Part shown: positions 26,031 through 33,523 of the stretch, piece by piece
Layout: the number at the start of each line of letters is the position of its first letter
Numbering within the stretch: the stretch's first letter is position 1
NCBI RefSeq assembly: GCF_003351225.1
Contig: NZ_QQSY01000001.1
Span: 248,001 to 312,000, forward strand
DNA length: 64,000 bases
Reading direction: 5' to 3'
Source of the DNA: Dyella solisilvae
GTDB lineage: Bacteria; Pseudomonadota; Gammaproteobacteria; Xanthomonadales; Rhodanobacteraceae
Notes under the pieces: generated by a model
What the model was told of the DNA's origin: nothing
The model's database searches: none
What the model saw: the letters and a program-made list of their open reading frames with translations, nothing else
Translations under genes and position numbers: made by a program

Positions 26031-27263
26031 ATGAGCCTGACCGACCTCGCCGACTCCCTTCCGAACGTGCTGCACGACCAGCCGATCGAGCGCGTCACGC
26101 GCGACGGCGTGGAGTACGTGGTGCTGGGCACGGCGCATGTCTCACGCACCAGCGTGGATGCGGTGACGGCTCTGCTGGGGCATGAACACTTCGATGCCGT
26201 TGCGGTGGAGCTGTGCGAAAGCCGTGCCCAGGGCATGCGCGATCCGGATGCCTTCAAGCAGATGGACCTGTTCCAGGTGATCCGCCAGGGCAAGGCCGGC
26301 ATGGTCGCCGCGAGCCTGGTGCTCTCCTCGTTCCAGAAGCGCCTGGCCGAGCAATACGGCATCCAGCCGGGCGCCGAGATGAAGGCCGGCATGGATGGCG
26401 CCGAACAGCGCGGCCTGCCGCTGTGGCTGGTCGATCGCGAAGTGGGCACCACCTTGCGCCGCGCCTGGCACAACGTGGGCTTCTGGCAACGCTTCGGCTT
26501 GTTGGGCGGACTGGTCGCCAGCGTGTTCGAGCGCGAGCAGATCGAAGAGACCGAGATCGAGAAGCTCAAGCAGGGCGACATGCTGGAAAGCGCCTTCAGC
26601 GAATTCGCCACCAATTCCGCGCCGCTCTATCGCAGCCTGATCGCCGAGCGCGATGCCTACATGGCCGCGCGACTGCGCGAGCAGGCGGCGCTGGCAGGCT
26701 TCGGCGAAGGCAAGCGCGTGCTCGTGGTGATCGGGGCCGGCCACCTCAAGGGCCTGTGCGAACAACTGCGCACCCAGAAAGGCGACCCGTCGGCGGAAGC
26801 AGAGGTCCTCGCCGCCGCGCCACCGAAGGCAAGTTGGCCCAAGTGGCTGGCCATCGGCCTGGTGCTGGCCGTGTTCGTCGCCATCGGCTTCGCCTTCCAT
26901 CGCGATACGTCGTTGGGCACGGCGGCGCTGCGTGACTGGGTGCTCTACACCGGCGGCTTCTCCGTGCTGGGCGCGATGATCGCCGGCGCGCACCCGCTGA
27001 GCATCCTGGCGGCTTTCATCGCGGCGCCGATCAAGCCTTTCCGCCCCGGCATTCCCTCAGGTGGCATCAGCGCGATGGTGGAAGCCTGGGTGCGCCGCCC
27101 CCGCGTGGCCGACTTCGAGTCCCTGCGCGACGACATCGGCCACTGGAGCGGCTGGTGGAAGAACCGCGTCGCGCGCACGCTGCTGAATTTCTTCCTGGTG
27201 AGTTTCGGCACCATCATCGGCGAGTACACCGCCGGCATTCATATCTTCAGAAGCTTGTTCTGA
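26031..27263 (+). CDS. TraB/PrgY-family membrane protein
   Basis: A 410-aa protein of the TraB/PrgY (TIKI-like) family. The cytoplasmic or periplasmic N-terminal domain carries the family motifs YVVLGTAHVSRTSVDAV, VAVELCESRAQGM and VVIGAGHLKG. The C-terminal ~130 residues hold about four membrane helices (WLAIGLVLAVFVAIGFAF, GGFSVLGAMIAGAHPLSILAAFIAAP, LLNFFLVSFGTIIGEY). Relatives are possible proteases or act in pheromone shutdown, but the housekeeping bacterial members have no established role. 88 bp after aguB, same strand. Confidence 0.85.
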   Translation: MSLTDLADSLPNVLHDQPIERVTRDGVEYVVLGTAHVSRTSVDAVTALLGHEHFDAVAVELCESRAQGMRDPDAFKQMDLFQVIRQGKAGMVAASLVLSSFQKRLAEQYGIQPGAEMKAGMDGAEQRGLPLWLVDREVGTTLRRAWHNVGFWQRFGLLGGLVASVFEREQIEETEIEKLKQGDMLESAFSEFATNSAPLYRSLIAERDAYMAARLREQAALAGFGEGKRVLVVIGAGHLKGLCEQLRTQKGDPSAEAEVLAAAPPKASWPKWLAIGLVLAVFVAIGFAFHRDTSLGTAALRDWVLYTGGFSVLGAMIAGAHPLSILAAFIAAPIKPFRPGIPSGGISAMVEAWVRRPRVADFESLRDDIGHWSGWWKNRVARTLLNFFLVSFGTIIGEYTAGIHIFRSLF

Positions 27264-27279
27264 CGGTCTGACGAAAGTC

Positions 27280-27450
27280 GCTGGATGACTCGCTGCGCTC
27301 GCCCCTTCGGGGCCGCCCTACGGGCGTTCTGCGCGCTTCGCGCTCCGTCCAGCCTGCGCTGGGATGACGAGCAAAAGCGATCGAATCCTTACCGTCATCT
27401 GAAGGCGGGCAAACCCTCAACGTCATCCCGGCGAAAGCCGGGATCCAGTG
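27280..27450. repeat. Second inverted pair of REP-like elements, one with a long hairpin arm
   Basis: 27280-27369 begins CGCTGGATGACTCGCTGCGC, holds nested GC-rich hairpins (GCGCGCTTCGCGC among them) and ends GGGATGACGAGC; 27421-27450 is the inverted short form CGTCATCCCGGCG...CCAGTG. These are the same family as at 2225-2330 and again lie between converging gene ends. Confidence 0.7.
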
Positions 27451-27488
27451 ACTTTTGCGTTCCAACGCGGCGCGTGAATGACTCCGAG

Positions 27489-28637
27489 TCAGGGCGAACG
27501 CAACGCCTGATCAAGCACCCCGAGCAACTCCTCGTTACGGTCGAGACCCTGCTCCCAATACATCACGCCGCCCAGCCCCCTGGACTTGATGAAGGCGGCC
27601 TTGGCGCGCAGCGATTGCGGGTCTTCATAGCTCACGAACGTGCGCGTCTTCCCATTCCACAGGAACGGCGCCTGTGCCTGCGCATCCCAGTGCCGCACGT
27701 AGCCATTCTTGTCGATGTAGTTCGCCACCAGCTCGCGCCACGACGGATCGCCCACGTACTTCGCGTACTTCTGCTGCAATCCGTCATGGGCGGGATCGAC
27801 ACCGGTAAACGCGCGCCCGTAAAACGCCGCGCCGAGCATGAGCTTCTTCGCCGGCACGCCGGCCGCCTCGAACTGGGCCACCGCCTTGTCGCCGGCGCGG
27901 TCGTCCGCCGGCGCCGGCGCCGACAAATGCAGGCCCGCATGGTGGCCCGTCGTTGGCGTCAGGCTCTGATGGAAGTCGTAAGTCATCAGGTTGAACCAGT
28001 CGAGCGAACGCGACACGCGCGCCAGCTCGATGCCTTCGACGAACTCGCTGTCCGCCGCGGCGATCGTCAGCAGGTAGTGTCGCCCGCCGTGCGCGGCGCC
28101 AAGCTGATCCAGCCGTGCACGCAAGGCCTCCAGCAGCAGGCTGAAATTGCGCTTGTCTTCCGGCCGATGATGGATGCCAGCACCCGGGAGCGTGGGATAT
28201 TCCCAGTCGATGTCGATGCCGTCGACATCATGCTTTACCAGCAGGTCGGCCACGCTGTCGGCCATGCGCTTGCGCGTGGCCTCCGTCAGCGCCACGTCCG
28301 AGAAGTAATCGGCGCCCCAGCCGCCAATGGACACGACGATCTTCAGCGCGGGGTTCTCCTTGCGCGTCGCCACCAGGCTCGCGAGCGTGCGGTCGGCGAT
28401 AGGGCTGGGAAACACCACCTCGCCGGTCGGCTCGACCCGGGCGAAGGCGTAGTTGATCACGTCAAGCTTGTTGGCGCTGATCGGCGGCAGGGGCGACGCG
28501 TCAAGCACATAGCCGACGATGCGGTAATCTGCCGCAGGTGAAGCGGCGCAGGGCTGGGCCACGACCAGAGCGAGCACACAGGCGATTCCGACGCGCCACC
28601 ACAACGCCACGCAGGCGCGCTTCAGCCCTTCTTTCAT
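27489..28637 (-). CDS. Secreted GH18 family chitinase
   Basis: A 382-aa exported glycoside hydrolase 18. Signal peptide to about CAASPAA, then the TIM barrel with strand 3 KIVVSIGGWG and the catalytic DGIDIDWEYP (DxxDxDxE, Glu as acid), later FNLMTYDFHQ and GGVMYWEQGLD. It should cleave beta-1,4-GlcNAc chains such as chitin, releasing them outside the cytoplasm. No separate chitin-binding domain is seen. Monocistronic. Confidence 0.93.
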   Translation of the reverse strand: MKEGLKRACVALWWRVGIACVLALVVAQPCAASPAADYRIVGYVLDASPLPPISANKLDVINYAFARVEPTGEVVFPSPIADRTLASLVATRKENPALKIVVSIGGWGADYFSDVALTEATRKRMADSVADLLVKHDVDGIDIDWEYPTLPGAGIHHRPEDKRNFSLLLEALRARLDQLGAAHGGRHYLLTIAAADSEFVEGIELARVSRSLDWFNLMTYDFHQSLTPTTGHHAGLHLSAPAPADDRAGDKAVAQFEAAGVPAKKLMLGAAFYGRAFTGVDPAHDGLQQKYAKYVGDPSWRELVANYIDKNGYVRHWDAQAQAPFLWNGKTRTFVSYEDPQSLRAKAAFIKSRGLGGVMYWEQGLDRNEELLGVLDQALRSP

Positions 28638-28741
28638 GCCATTTCCCCTGTGATGTCACATCCGCCGCCGCACTCCCCTGCGACAGCGCGATCGCCCCAT
28701 CCTGCATAGTGCATTGATGAGAATCAGTGGCTTGCGACATG

Positions 28742-28771
28742 TTGTCGCGCCGTGAAAGCAACGACTATACT
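28742..28771 (+). promoter_or_regulatory. Sigma70-type promoter for the cytochrome pair
   Basis: TTGTCG (28742-28747) and TATACT (28766-28771) spaced 18 bp, about 45 nt before the first cytochrome ATG, which has GGGGA 8 nt upstream. Good consensus match in a GC-rich genome. Confidence 0.6.
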
Positions 28772-28816
28772 CTCGAGACATTCACATGTATCAGCGGAAT
28801 CGTGGGGACGATCCTG

Positions 28817-29140
28817 ATGACTCGACTGCAACTGCTTGGCCTGACCGTGGCCGCAGCTCTCTTCGCCACTGCCAGCGTGCATGCAGAGGGAGACAAGGCC
28901 GCTGGACGAAAATTGATCTACACCTGCAACGGCTGCCACGGTGTCCCGGGCTACGCCAATGCCTATCCGAACTATCCGGTGCCGCGCATCGCTGGCCAGA
29001 ACCAGCAGTACATCATCAACGCGCTGCATGAATACCGGAGTGGCGAGCGCAACCACCCGACCATGACGGCGCAGGCGCAGAGCCTGTCCGACAAGGACAT
29101 CGACGATATCGCCGCCTATCTCTCCAGCCTCGCCAAGTAA
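28817..29140 (+). CDS. Small monohaem c-type cytochrome
   Basis: A 107-aa periplasmic cytochrome of the c4/c553-like class. Signal peptide MTRLQLLGLTVAAALFATASVHA, haem motif CNGCH in KLIYTCNGCHGVPG, axial Met in HPTMTAQAQSLSDKDIDDIAAYLSSL. Start at 28817 gives the signal peptide; the frame is open further upstream. Followed 18 bp later by a sister cytochrome, so the pair probably arose by duplication and carries electrons to a terminal oxidase. Confidence 0.92.
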   Translation: MTRLQLLGLTVAAALFATASVHAEGDKAAGRKLIYTCNGCHGVPGYANAYPNYPVPRIAGQNQQYIINALHEYRSGERNHPTMTAQAQSLSDKDIDDIAAYLSSLAK

Positions 29141-29158
29141 GCCAAGGATCCCAACCGC

Positions 29159-29512
29159 ATGAAACGTGCGCTCACCCTGCTTTCATTCGGCGCCGTGCTG
29201 GCGTTCGCTTCGACCCAGCTGCTCGCCACCGGCAACCTTGAAAACGGCAAGCAGAAGGCCGCCACCTGCTTCGCTTGCCACGGCGCCGACGGCAACTCCG
29301 TCGACCCGCAGTACCCGCGCCTGGCGGGGCAGTACAACCTGTACATCCAGCAGGCCCTGCACGAGTACAAGACCGGCCAGCGCAGCAACCCGATCATGAA
29401 GGGCTTTGTCGCCACGCTGTCGGAGCAGGACATCGAGGATGTCGCGGCCTACTTCTCCAGCCTGCCGACCAAGCTCGACACGCTCCAGGGCCATATCCAG
29501 GGCGACAAGTAA
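29159..29512 (+). CDS. Small monohaem c-type cytochrome, second copy
   Basis: A 117-aa periplasmic cytochrome. Signal peptide LTLLSFGAVLAFASTQLLAT, haem motif CFACH in ATCFACHGADGNSVDP, axial Met in NPIMKGFVATLSEQDIEDVAAYFSSLP. Similar in plan to the preceding cytochrome (each about one half of a di-haem c4). Same operon, ended by a strong terminator. Confidence 0.92.
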   Translation: MKRALTLLSFGAVLAFASTQLLATGNLENGKQKAATCFACHGADGNSVDPQYPRLAGQYNLYIQQALHEYKTGQRSNPIMKGFVATLSEQDIEDVAAYFSSLPTKLDTLQGHIQGDK

Positions 29513-29539
29513 GCCCTCCGCCGCCTCATGGAGAACGAC

Positions 29540-29572
29540 GAAGGCCCGCTTGATGCGGGCCTTCTCTTTTTG
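29540..29572 (+). terminator. Intrinsic terminator of the cytochrome operon
   Basis: Ten-bp stem GAAGGCCCGC / GCGGGCCTTC, TTGAT loop, then TCTTTTT. It may also work in reverse for the convergent nfuA gene, though the A-run on that side is weaker. Confidence 0.88.
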
Positions 29573-29591
29573 TGCGGGAGGTGACCCTGGT

Positions 29592-30200
29592 TCAGCCGAG
29601 CGCCGACTGACCTTCCTTCTTGCGGTAGTAAGGGTTGCTGCCACCGCTGTGGTCGGTGGCGTCTCTCACCGCGGTGATTTCCGGCACTCGCTCGCGCAGC
29701 GTCTTCTCCACGCCGTGCTTGAGCGTGACATCCACCGAGGCGCAACCGTGGCAGCCGCCGCCGAACTGCAGCACCACCACGCCCTCGGCATCCACCTCCA
29801 GCAGGGTCACGCGTCCGCCGTGGGAGGCGATCTTCGGATTGATCTCCGACTCCAGCACATAACGCACGCGCTCGATGATGCCGGCATCCTGCCCCGGGAT
29901 TTCGCCCTTGATGCGCGGCGCGCGGATATTGAGCTGGCCGCCGGTGGCGTTGGGCTCGTAGTCGATGCTGGCGCCTTCCAGCCATGGGGCGCTGTTGCCT
30001 TCCACGTGGAACTCGAAGCCCTCGCAGACGACCGTCCATTCCTGGCCGGTCAATTCGTCGGATTCGACGAACTCCAGCTCGCAGTTGGCCGCCGCGGTGC
30101 CCGGCGACGTCACGCGCAGGTGGATCCCCAGTCCCTCCGTGCCCTGCTGGGAGAGCAGGCGCAGGAAGTGTTGCTGCGCGCGTTCTGAAATCTCGATCAT
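29592..30200 (-). CDS. nfuA: Fe/S biogenesis protein NfuA
   Basis: A 202-aa carrier that delivers [4Fe-4S] clusters. The N-terminal degenerate A-type domain (~1-95; ISERAQQHFLRLLSQQG) is followed by the Nfu domain with the cluster-binding CHGC in LQFGGGCHGCASVDVTLKHG. Length and layout match E. coli NfuA. Start at 30200. Monocistronic, convergent with the cytochromes. Confidence 0.96.
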   Translation of the reverse strand: MIEISERAQQHFLRLLSQQGTEGLGIHLRVTSPGTAAANCELEFVESDELTGQEWTVVCEGFEFHVEGNSAPWLEGASIDYEPNATGGQLNIRAPRIKGEIPGQDAGIIERVRYVLESEINPKIASHGGRVTLLEVDAEGVVVLQFGGGCHGCASVDVTLKHGVEKTLRERVPEITAVRDATDHSGGSNPYYRKKEGQSALG

Positions 30201-30336
30201 GTCAACTCCAGCGATACCCGAGCCTTACCGGGCGAAACAGCACCATTTTAGTCCTATTTCGTCATGACTGCTCGCTTTTGACTTTTACGTGCCAAGCTCT
30301 GACCCTTCGCACCTTTCTTTGCATGGGACATCCGCC

Positions 30337-30678
30337 ATGAGCATCAACCCTCTCGCCAGCCAGCACTGCACGCCCCGCAAGGGCAAGGAACACGCGCTCG
30401 ACACGGCCAAGGTGGATGAACTGCTCGCCGGCTTGCCCGGCTGGCAGGTCGCGTCAGGCGGCAAGGCCATCGTCAAGAATTTCAAGTTCGCTGATTTCCA
30501 TCACACGCTGGGCTTCATCAACGCGGTGGGCTTCATGGCGAACCAGGAAGACCACCATCCCGACCTCGAAGCGGGCTATGGCCACTGCCAGGTGCTGTGG
30601 TCGACCCACGACGTCGGCGGCTTGTCGCTCAATGACTTCATTTGCGCCGCGCGTGTCGAGGCTCTGCTCCACCGTTGA
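30337..30678 (+). CDS. phhB: Pterin-4a-carbinolamine dehydratase
   Basis: A 113-aa enzyme that regenerates quinonoid dihydropterin from 4a-hydroxytetrahydropterin after aromatic amino acid hydroxylase turnover. The signature HHTLGFINAVGFMANQEDHHPDLEAGYGHCQVLWSTHDVGGLS, with its three conserved His, is complete. Start MSINPLASQ at 30337. No phenylalanine hydroxylase gene is in the window. The stop overlaps the start of the membrane protein gene. Confidence 0.93.
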   Translation: MSINPLASQHCTPRKGKEHALDTAKVDELLAGLPGWQVASGGKAIVKNFKFADFHHTLGFINAVGFMANQEDHHPDLEAGYGHCQVLWSTHDVGGLSLNDFICAARVEALLHR

Positions 30679-32201
30679 GCACATCACGCGCCAGGCCTCA
30701 CTTCGCAGCCACTGCCGGCTTCCTGCTGGCGGTGGTCGTGCTGTTCTGGGCGATGGCCGCGATATCCGCCTGGGTCACGCGGACCCGGCTCGCCAGCGAC
30801 GCGCATCGCACCTATGCCGCCTTGCGCGACGATCAGCCGTTGTGGCGTTGGACCCTGCACCACGCCAGCGACCTGGTCGCAGGCCGGGCATTCGGCCCGG
30901 TCAACCTGGCCATCGACCGCGATGGGCTGCGCTTGACCAGCCTCGACGGCGCACCGTTCGAACTCGGCCTGCCGCTGGCCAGCCCGATCGACCTGGGGCA
31001 CTGGCCATTGATCCGGCTTCATCTGCACAGCTCTGGCGCAGGCACGCTCGGCCTCACCTACCAGCGCAGTGAGACCAGTACGGCCTGCCTCGCCGCCGAC
31101 GCCGTGCGCATCGCCGCCGGTGACAGCGAACCGCTGGTCGATGTCCGCTCGCTGACATGGCGCACGCCGAACGGCGCGCCTTGTCCGCCTCCGCAGGTGG
31201 TCACCTATATGTGGCGCCTTCGGCCCCAGCTTCCGCCGGGTGACTCGCTGCTGATCGACCAGGTGGCGCTGCTGGCTCCGGGCGCCGCTTCGCGAGCAGC
31301 AGACATCGGGAAGGATGTCGCCGACATCCGCCTGGGCCCCGACGCCAGTCTCGACGGCGCCAGCCCTGCGGCCGCCCAGTCCGGCACGCCGGTTGTGCGA
31401 CTGCCCGAAGACGCCTCGGCCGAAGCGATGCTCAACTGGCGCGATCAGGCCCGGCAACGCTGGCCGGCGGCGCTGATCCTGCCTTTCGGCCTTTCGTTGC
31501 AGCCGGTGGCGGGCAGCAGCATGCCTCCCTGGCTGGACTGGCCGGTGGTTGCCATCTACCTCGCCTGGCTGGGCTGGCTCCTCCGGCGACAGACGCGCGA
31601 GGTCCGCCACCCCTGGGTGGAGGTGGCCGCCATCGCCGCCGGGCCGTTATGGCTGATCGCCGGTCTGCGCTGGAGCGAGACACCATCGATCCCGGGCATC
31701 GTCGCCTTCACCTCGGCTCTGGTGTATGCCGGATGGAGTGAATGGAAGCGGCGCCCGGTGGCCTGGCGCTGGGTGGCGCGCGGGTGGTCGGACTGGTTAT
31801 GGGCGTTCGTGCCGCTGCCGGTCGCCATCACGCTGGTGCTGCTGGACGGCCACGGCCTCACGGCGCTGCCACTGCTGCATGTAGCCGCCTATTTCGGCTG
31901 GGCGCTGCTGCAACAGTGGGCCATGCTGGCCATTGTGATGGGTCGGCTCCAGCATACCGGCCTGCCCCGGCCGGCCATCGTGCTGGTCACGGCCACCCTG
32001 TTCGGCCTGCTGCACACGCCCAACGGTTCGCTGATGCAGCTGTGCCTGGTGGCCGAGCTATGGTGGGCCTGGCGCTTCCTCAAGGCCCCACGGCTGCTGC
32101 CGATCGCCGTGGCCCACGCCCTCTGCGCCCTCCTGGTGGAGAGCGCGCTGACCGGCCACCTTCTCCGCTCACTTCAGGTCAGTGCGCGCTTTTTCCTGTA
32201 G
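30675..32201 (+). CDS. Polytopic membrane protein, CPBP-like C-terminal part
   Basis: A 508-aa membrane protein starting at TTG 30675 inside the phhB stop (TTGA). One N-terminal helix anchors a ~230-residue extracytoplasmic region with a jelly-roll-like beta pattern, and about eight helices follow. The C-terminal helices carry FGLLHTPN and AHALCALLVES, the second and third motifs of CPBP (Abi/Rce1-like) proteases, but the first motif EExxxR is absent (LLQQWAMLAIVMGRL at its place), so proteolytic activity is doubtful. The 3' end overlaps rluC on the other strand by 33 nt. Confidence 0.65.
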   Translation: MSTSRARPHFAATAGFLLAVVVLFWAMAAISAWVTRTRLASDAHRTYAALRDDQPLWRWTLHHASDLVAGRAFGPVNLAIDRDGLRLTSLDGAPFELGLPLASPIDLGHWPLIRLHLHSSGAGTLGLTYQRSETSTACLAADAVRIAAGDSEPLVDVRSLTWRTPNGAPCPPPQVVTYMWRLRPQLPPGDSLLIDQVALLAPGAASRAADIGKDVADIRLGPDASLDGASPAAAQSGTPVVRLPEDASAEAMLNWRDQARQRWPAALILPFGLSLQPVAGSSMPPWLDWPVVAIYLAWLGWLLRRQTREVRHPWVEVAAIAAGPLWLIAGLRWSETPSIPGIVAFTSALVYAGWSEWKRRPVAWRWVARGWSDWLWAFVPLPVAITLVLLDGHGLTALPLLHVAAYFGWALLQQWAMLAIVMGRLQHTGLPRPAIVLVTATLFGLLHTPNGSLMQLCLVAELWWAWRFLKAPRLLPIAVAHALCALLVESALTGHLLRSLQVSARFFL

Positions 32202-33182
32202 GTGCTCCTGCAGGCGCCGAATCCTTTTTCCTTTTACAGCAAGGACATCCAGGAAATCCTTCAAGTCATCTGGCAAGGGTGCAGAGAAGCTGTAGGCGCG
32301 CCCGTCGAGCTCAAAGCTCATGTGGGAGGCGTGCAGGAACATCCGGTTGAGCCCCAGGTCCTTGAATTTCTTGTTCATCTCCTTGTCGCCGTACTTCGGA
32401 TCACCGGCCAGCGGGTGCTCGACATGGGCCGCATGTACGCGGATCTGATGGGTACGGCCGGTGCCCAGCGTGGCCTGCATCAGGCGGGCGCTGGGGTACT
32501 GCTCCATTTCCTGGAAAAAAGTGAGTGACGGCTTGCCGTTATCGGACACTCTTACCATGCGTTCTCCGCCCTGGAGCACCGATTTCTGCAGCGGAGCGTT
32601 GACGCTGAACTTGGCCTTGCGCGGGTGGCCGACCATCAGGCACAGGTACTGCTTGGTCACCGTGCCCTCGCGGATCGCTGCCTGCAGTCCGGTCAGGCCG
32701 GCACGGGTCTTGGCAAACACCAGCACGCCACTGGTGTCACGGTCCAGGCGATGGACCAGTTCCAGGTGCTCGTTAGGGCGCGCAGCACGCAGCAGTTCAA
32801 TCGCGCCATGGCTCACCCCGCTGCCACCGTGGCTGGCGATGCCGGCCGGCTTGTCGATGGCCAGGAAATGCTTGTCCTCGAAGATGATCGAATCAGTGAT
32901 GGCTGAGACGAGACCGGGCGCCGGACCTTTCTGCACCTCCTTCTCCGCGGTACGCACGGGCGGAATACGCAGCGTATCGCCCGCAGCGAGACGCGTATCG
33001 GGCTTCGCGCGCTTGCCGTTCACGCGCACCTGCCCGGTGCGCAAGAGCCGGTAAATCATGCTCTTTGGTACGCCCTTGAGCAGGGTCATGAGCGCATTGT
33101 CGATGCGCTGCCCGTCGCGCTCGGGTCCGATCTCAACTTGACGCACGCCGTGAGGTGCGTCAGGGGAAGTTGCCGTCTGCAT
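32169..33182 (-). CDS. rluC: 23S rRNA pseudouridine(955/2504/2580) synthase RluC
   Basis: A 337-aa RluA-family enzyme. S4 domain at ~25-85 (QRIDNALMTLLKGVPKSMIYRLLRTGQVRVNGKR), catalytic HRLDRDTSG with Asp, and LGTGRTHQIRVHAAHVEHPLAGDPKYG. Start MQTATSPDAP at 33182; the longer open frame upstream is not supported. Divergent from rne, the arrangement also found in E. coli. Confidence 0.95.
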   Translation of the reverse strand: MQTATSPDAPHGVRQVEIGPERDGQRIDNALMTLLKGVPKSMIYRLLRTGQVRVNGKRAKPDTRLAAGDTLRIPPVRTAEKEVQKGPAPGLVSAITDSIIFEDKHFLAIDKPAGIASHGGSGVSHGAIELLRAARPNEHLELVHRLDRDTSGVLVFAKTRAGLTGLQAAIREGTVTKQYLCLMVGHPRKAKFSVNAPLQKSVLQGGERMVRVSDNGKPSLTFFQEMEQYPSARLMQATLGTGRTHQIRVHAAHVEHPLAGDPKYGDKEMNKKFKDLGLNRMFLHASHMSFELDGRAYSFSAPLPDDLKDFLDVLAVKGKRIRRLQEHLQEKARTDLK

Positions 33183-33523
33183 TGAAAAAAACCTGACGAA
33201 ATAGGATACTCGGCCGGCGCTTTCGTCCCGCCCTGCCGAAGTTCGGATGGAGTCGGGAAACCCGCTCGTGACGTCGGCGAGGATAGCGCCGGTCGCCTTT
33301 TCTGGCAGCCGGTTGCTGCTCCCTTTCATCGTAACGGTTCGGGTGGTCGTTGTCCGGTTCCAAGAGGTTCCGGGGCGGCGGGCGCATTGCCACGAATCAT
33401 CCCGGCACCGGAAACGATGCCGACATGTTGCCGCTTAACCGCAGCGGCGCGATCCCCGGCAGGCCGCCGAAACGACGGCGCCACCGCGGCACGCGACGCG
33501 CGGCAAGCCGAGGAAAAATTACA
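33183..33523 (+). other. rluC/rne divergent region and long rne leader
   Basis: 341 bp without a gene. In E. coli the region between the same two genes gives a ~360-nt rne 5' leader that RNase E itself cuts to limit its own synthesis. Here it is GC-rich and carries several potential hairpins near 33370-33500, with the A/T-rich AAAAATTACA just before the rne ATG. Autoregulation is inferred from the conserved arrangement. Confidence 0.5.
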
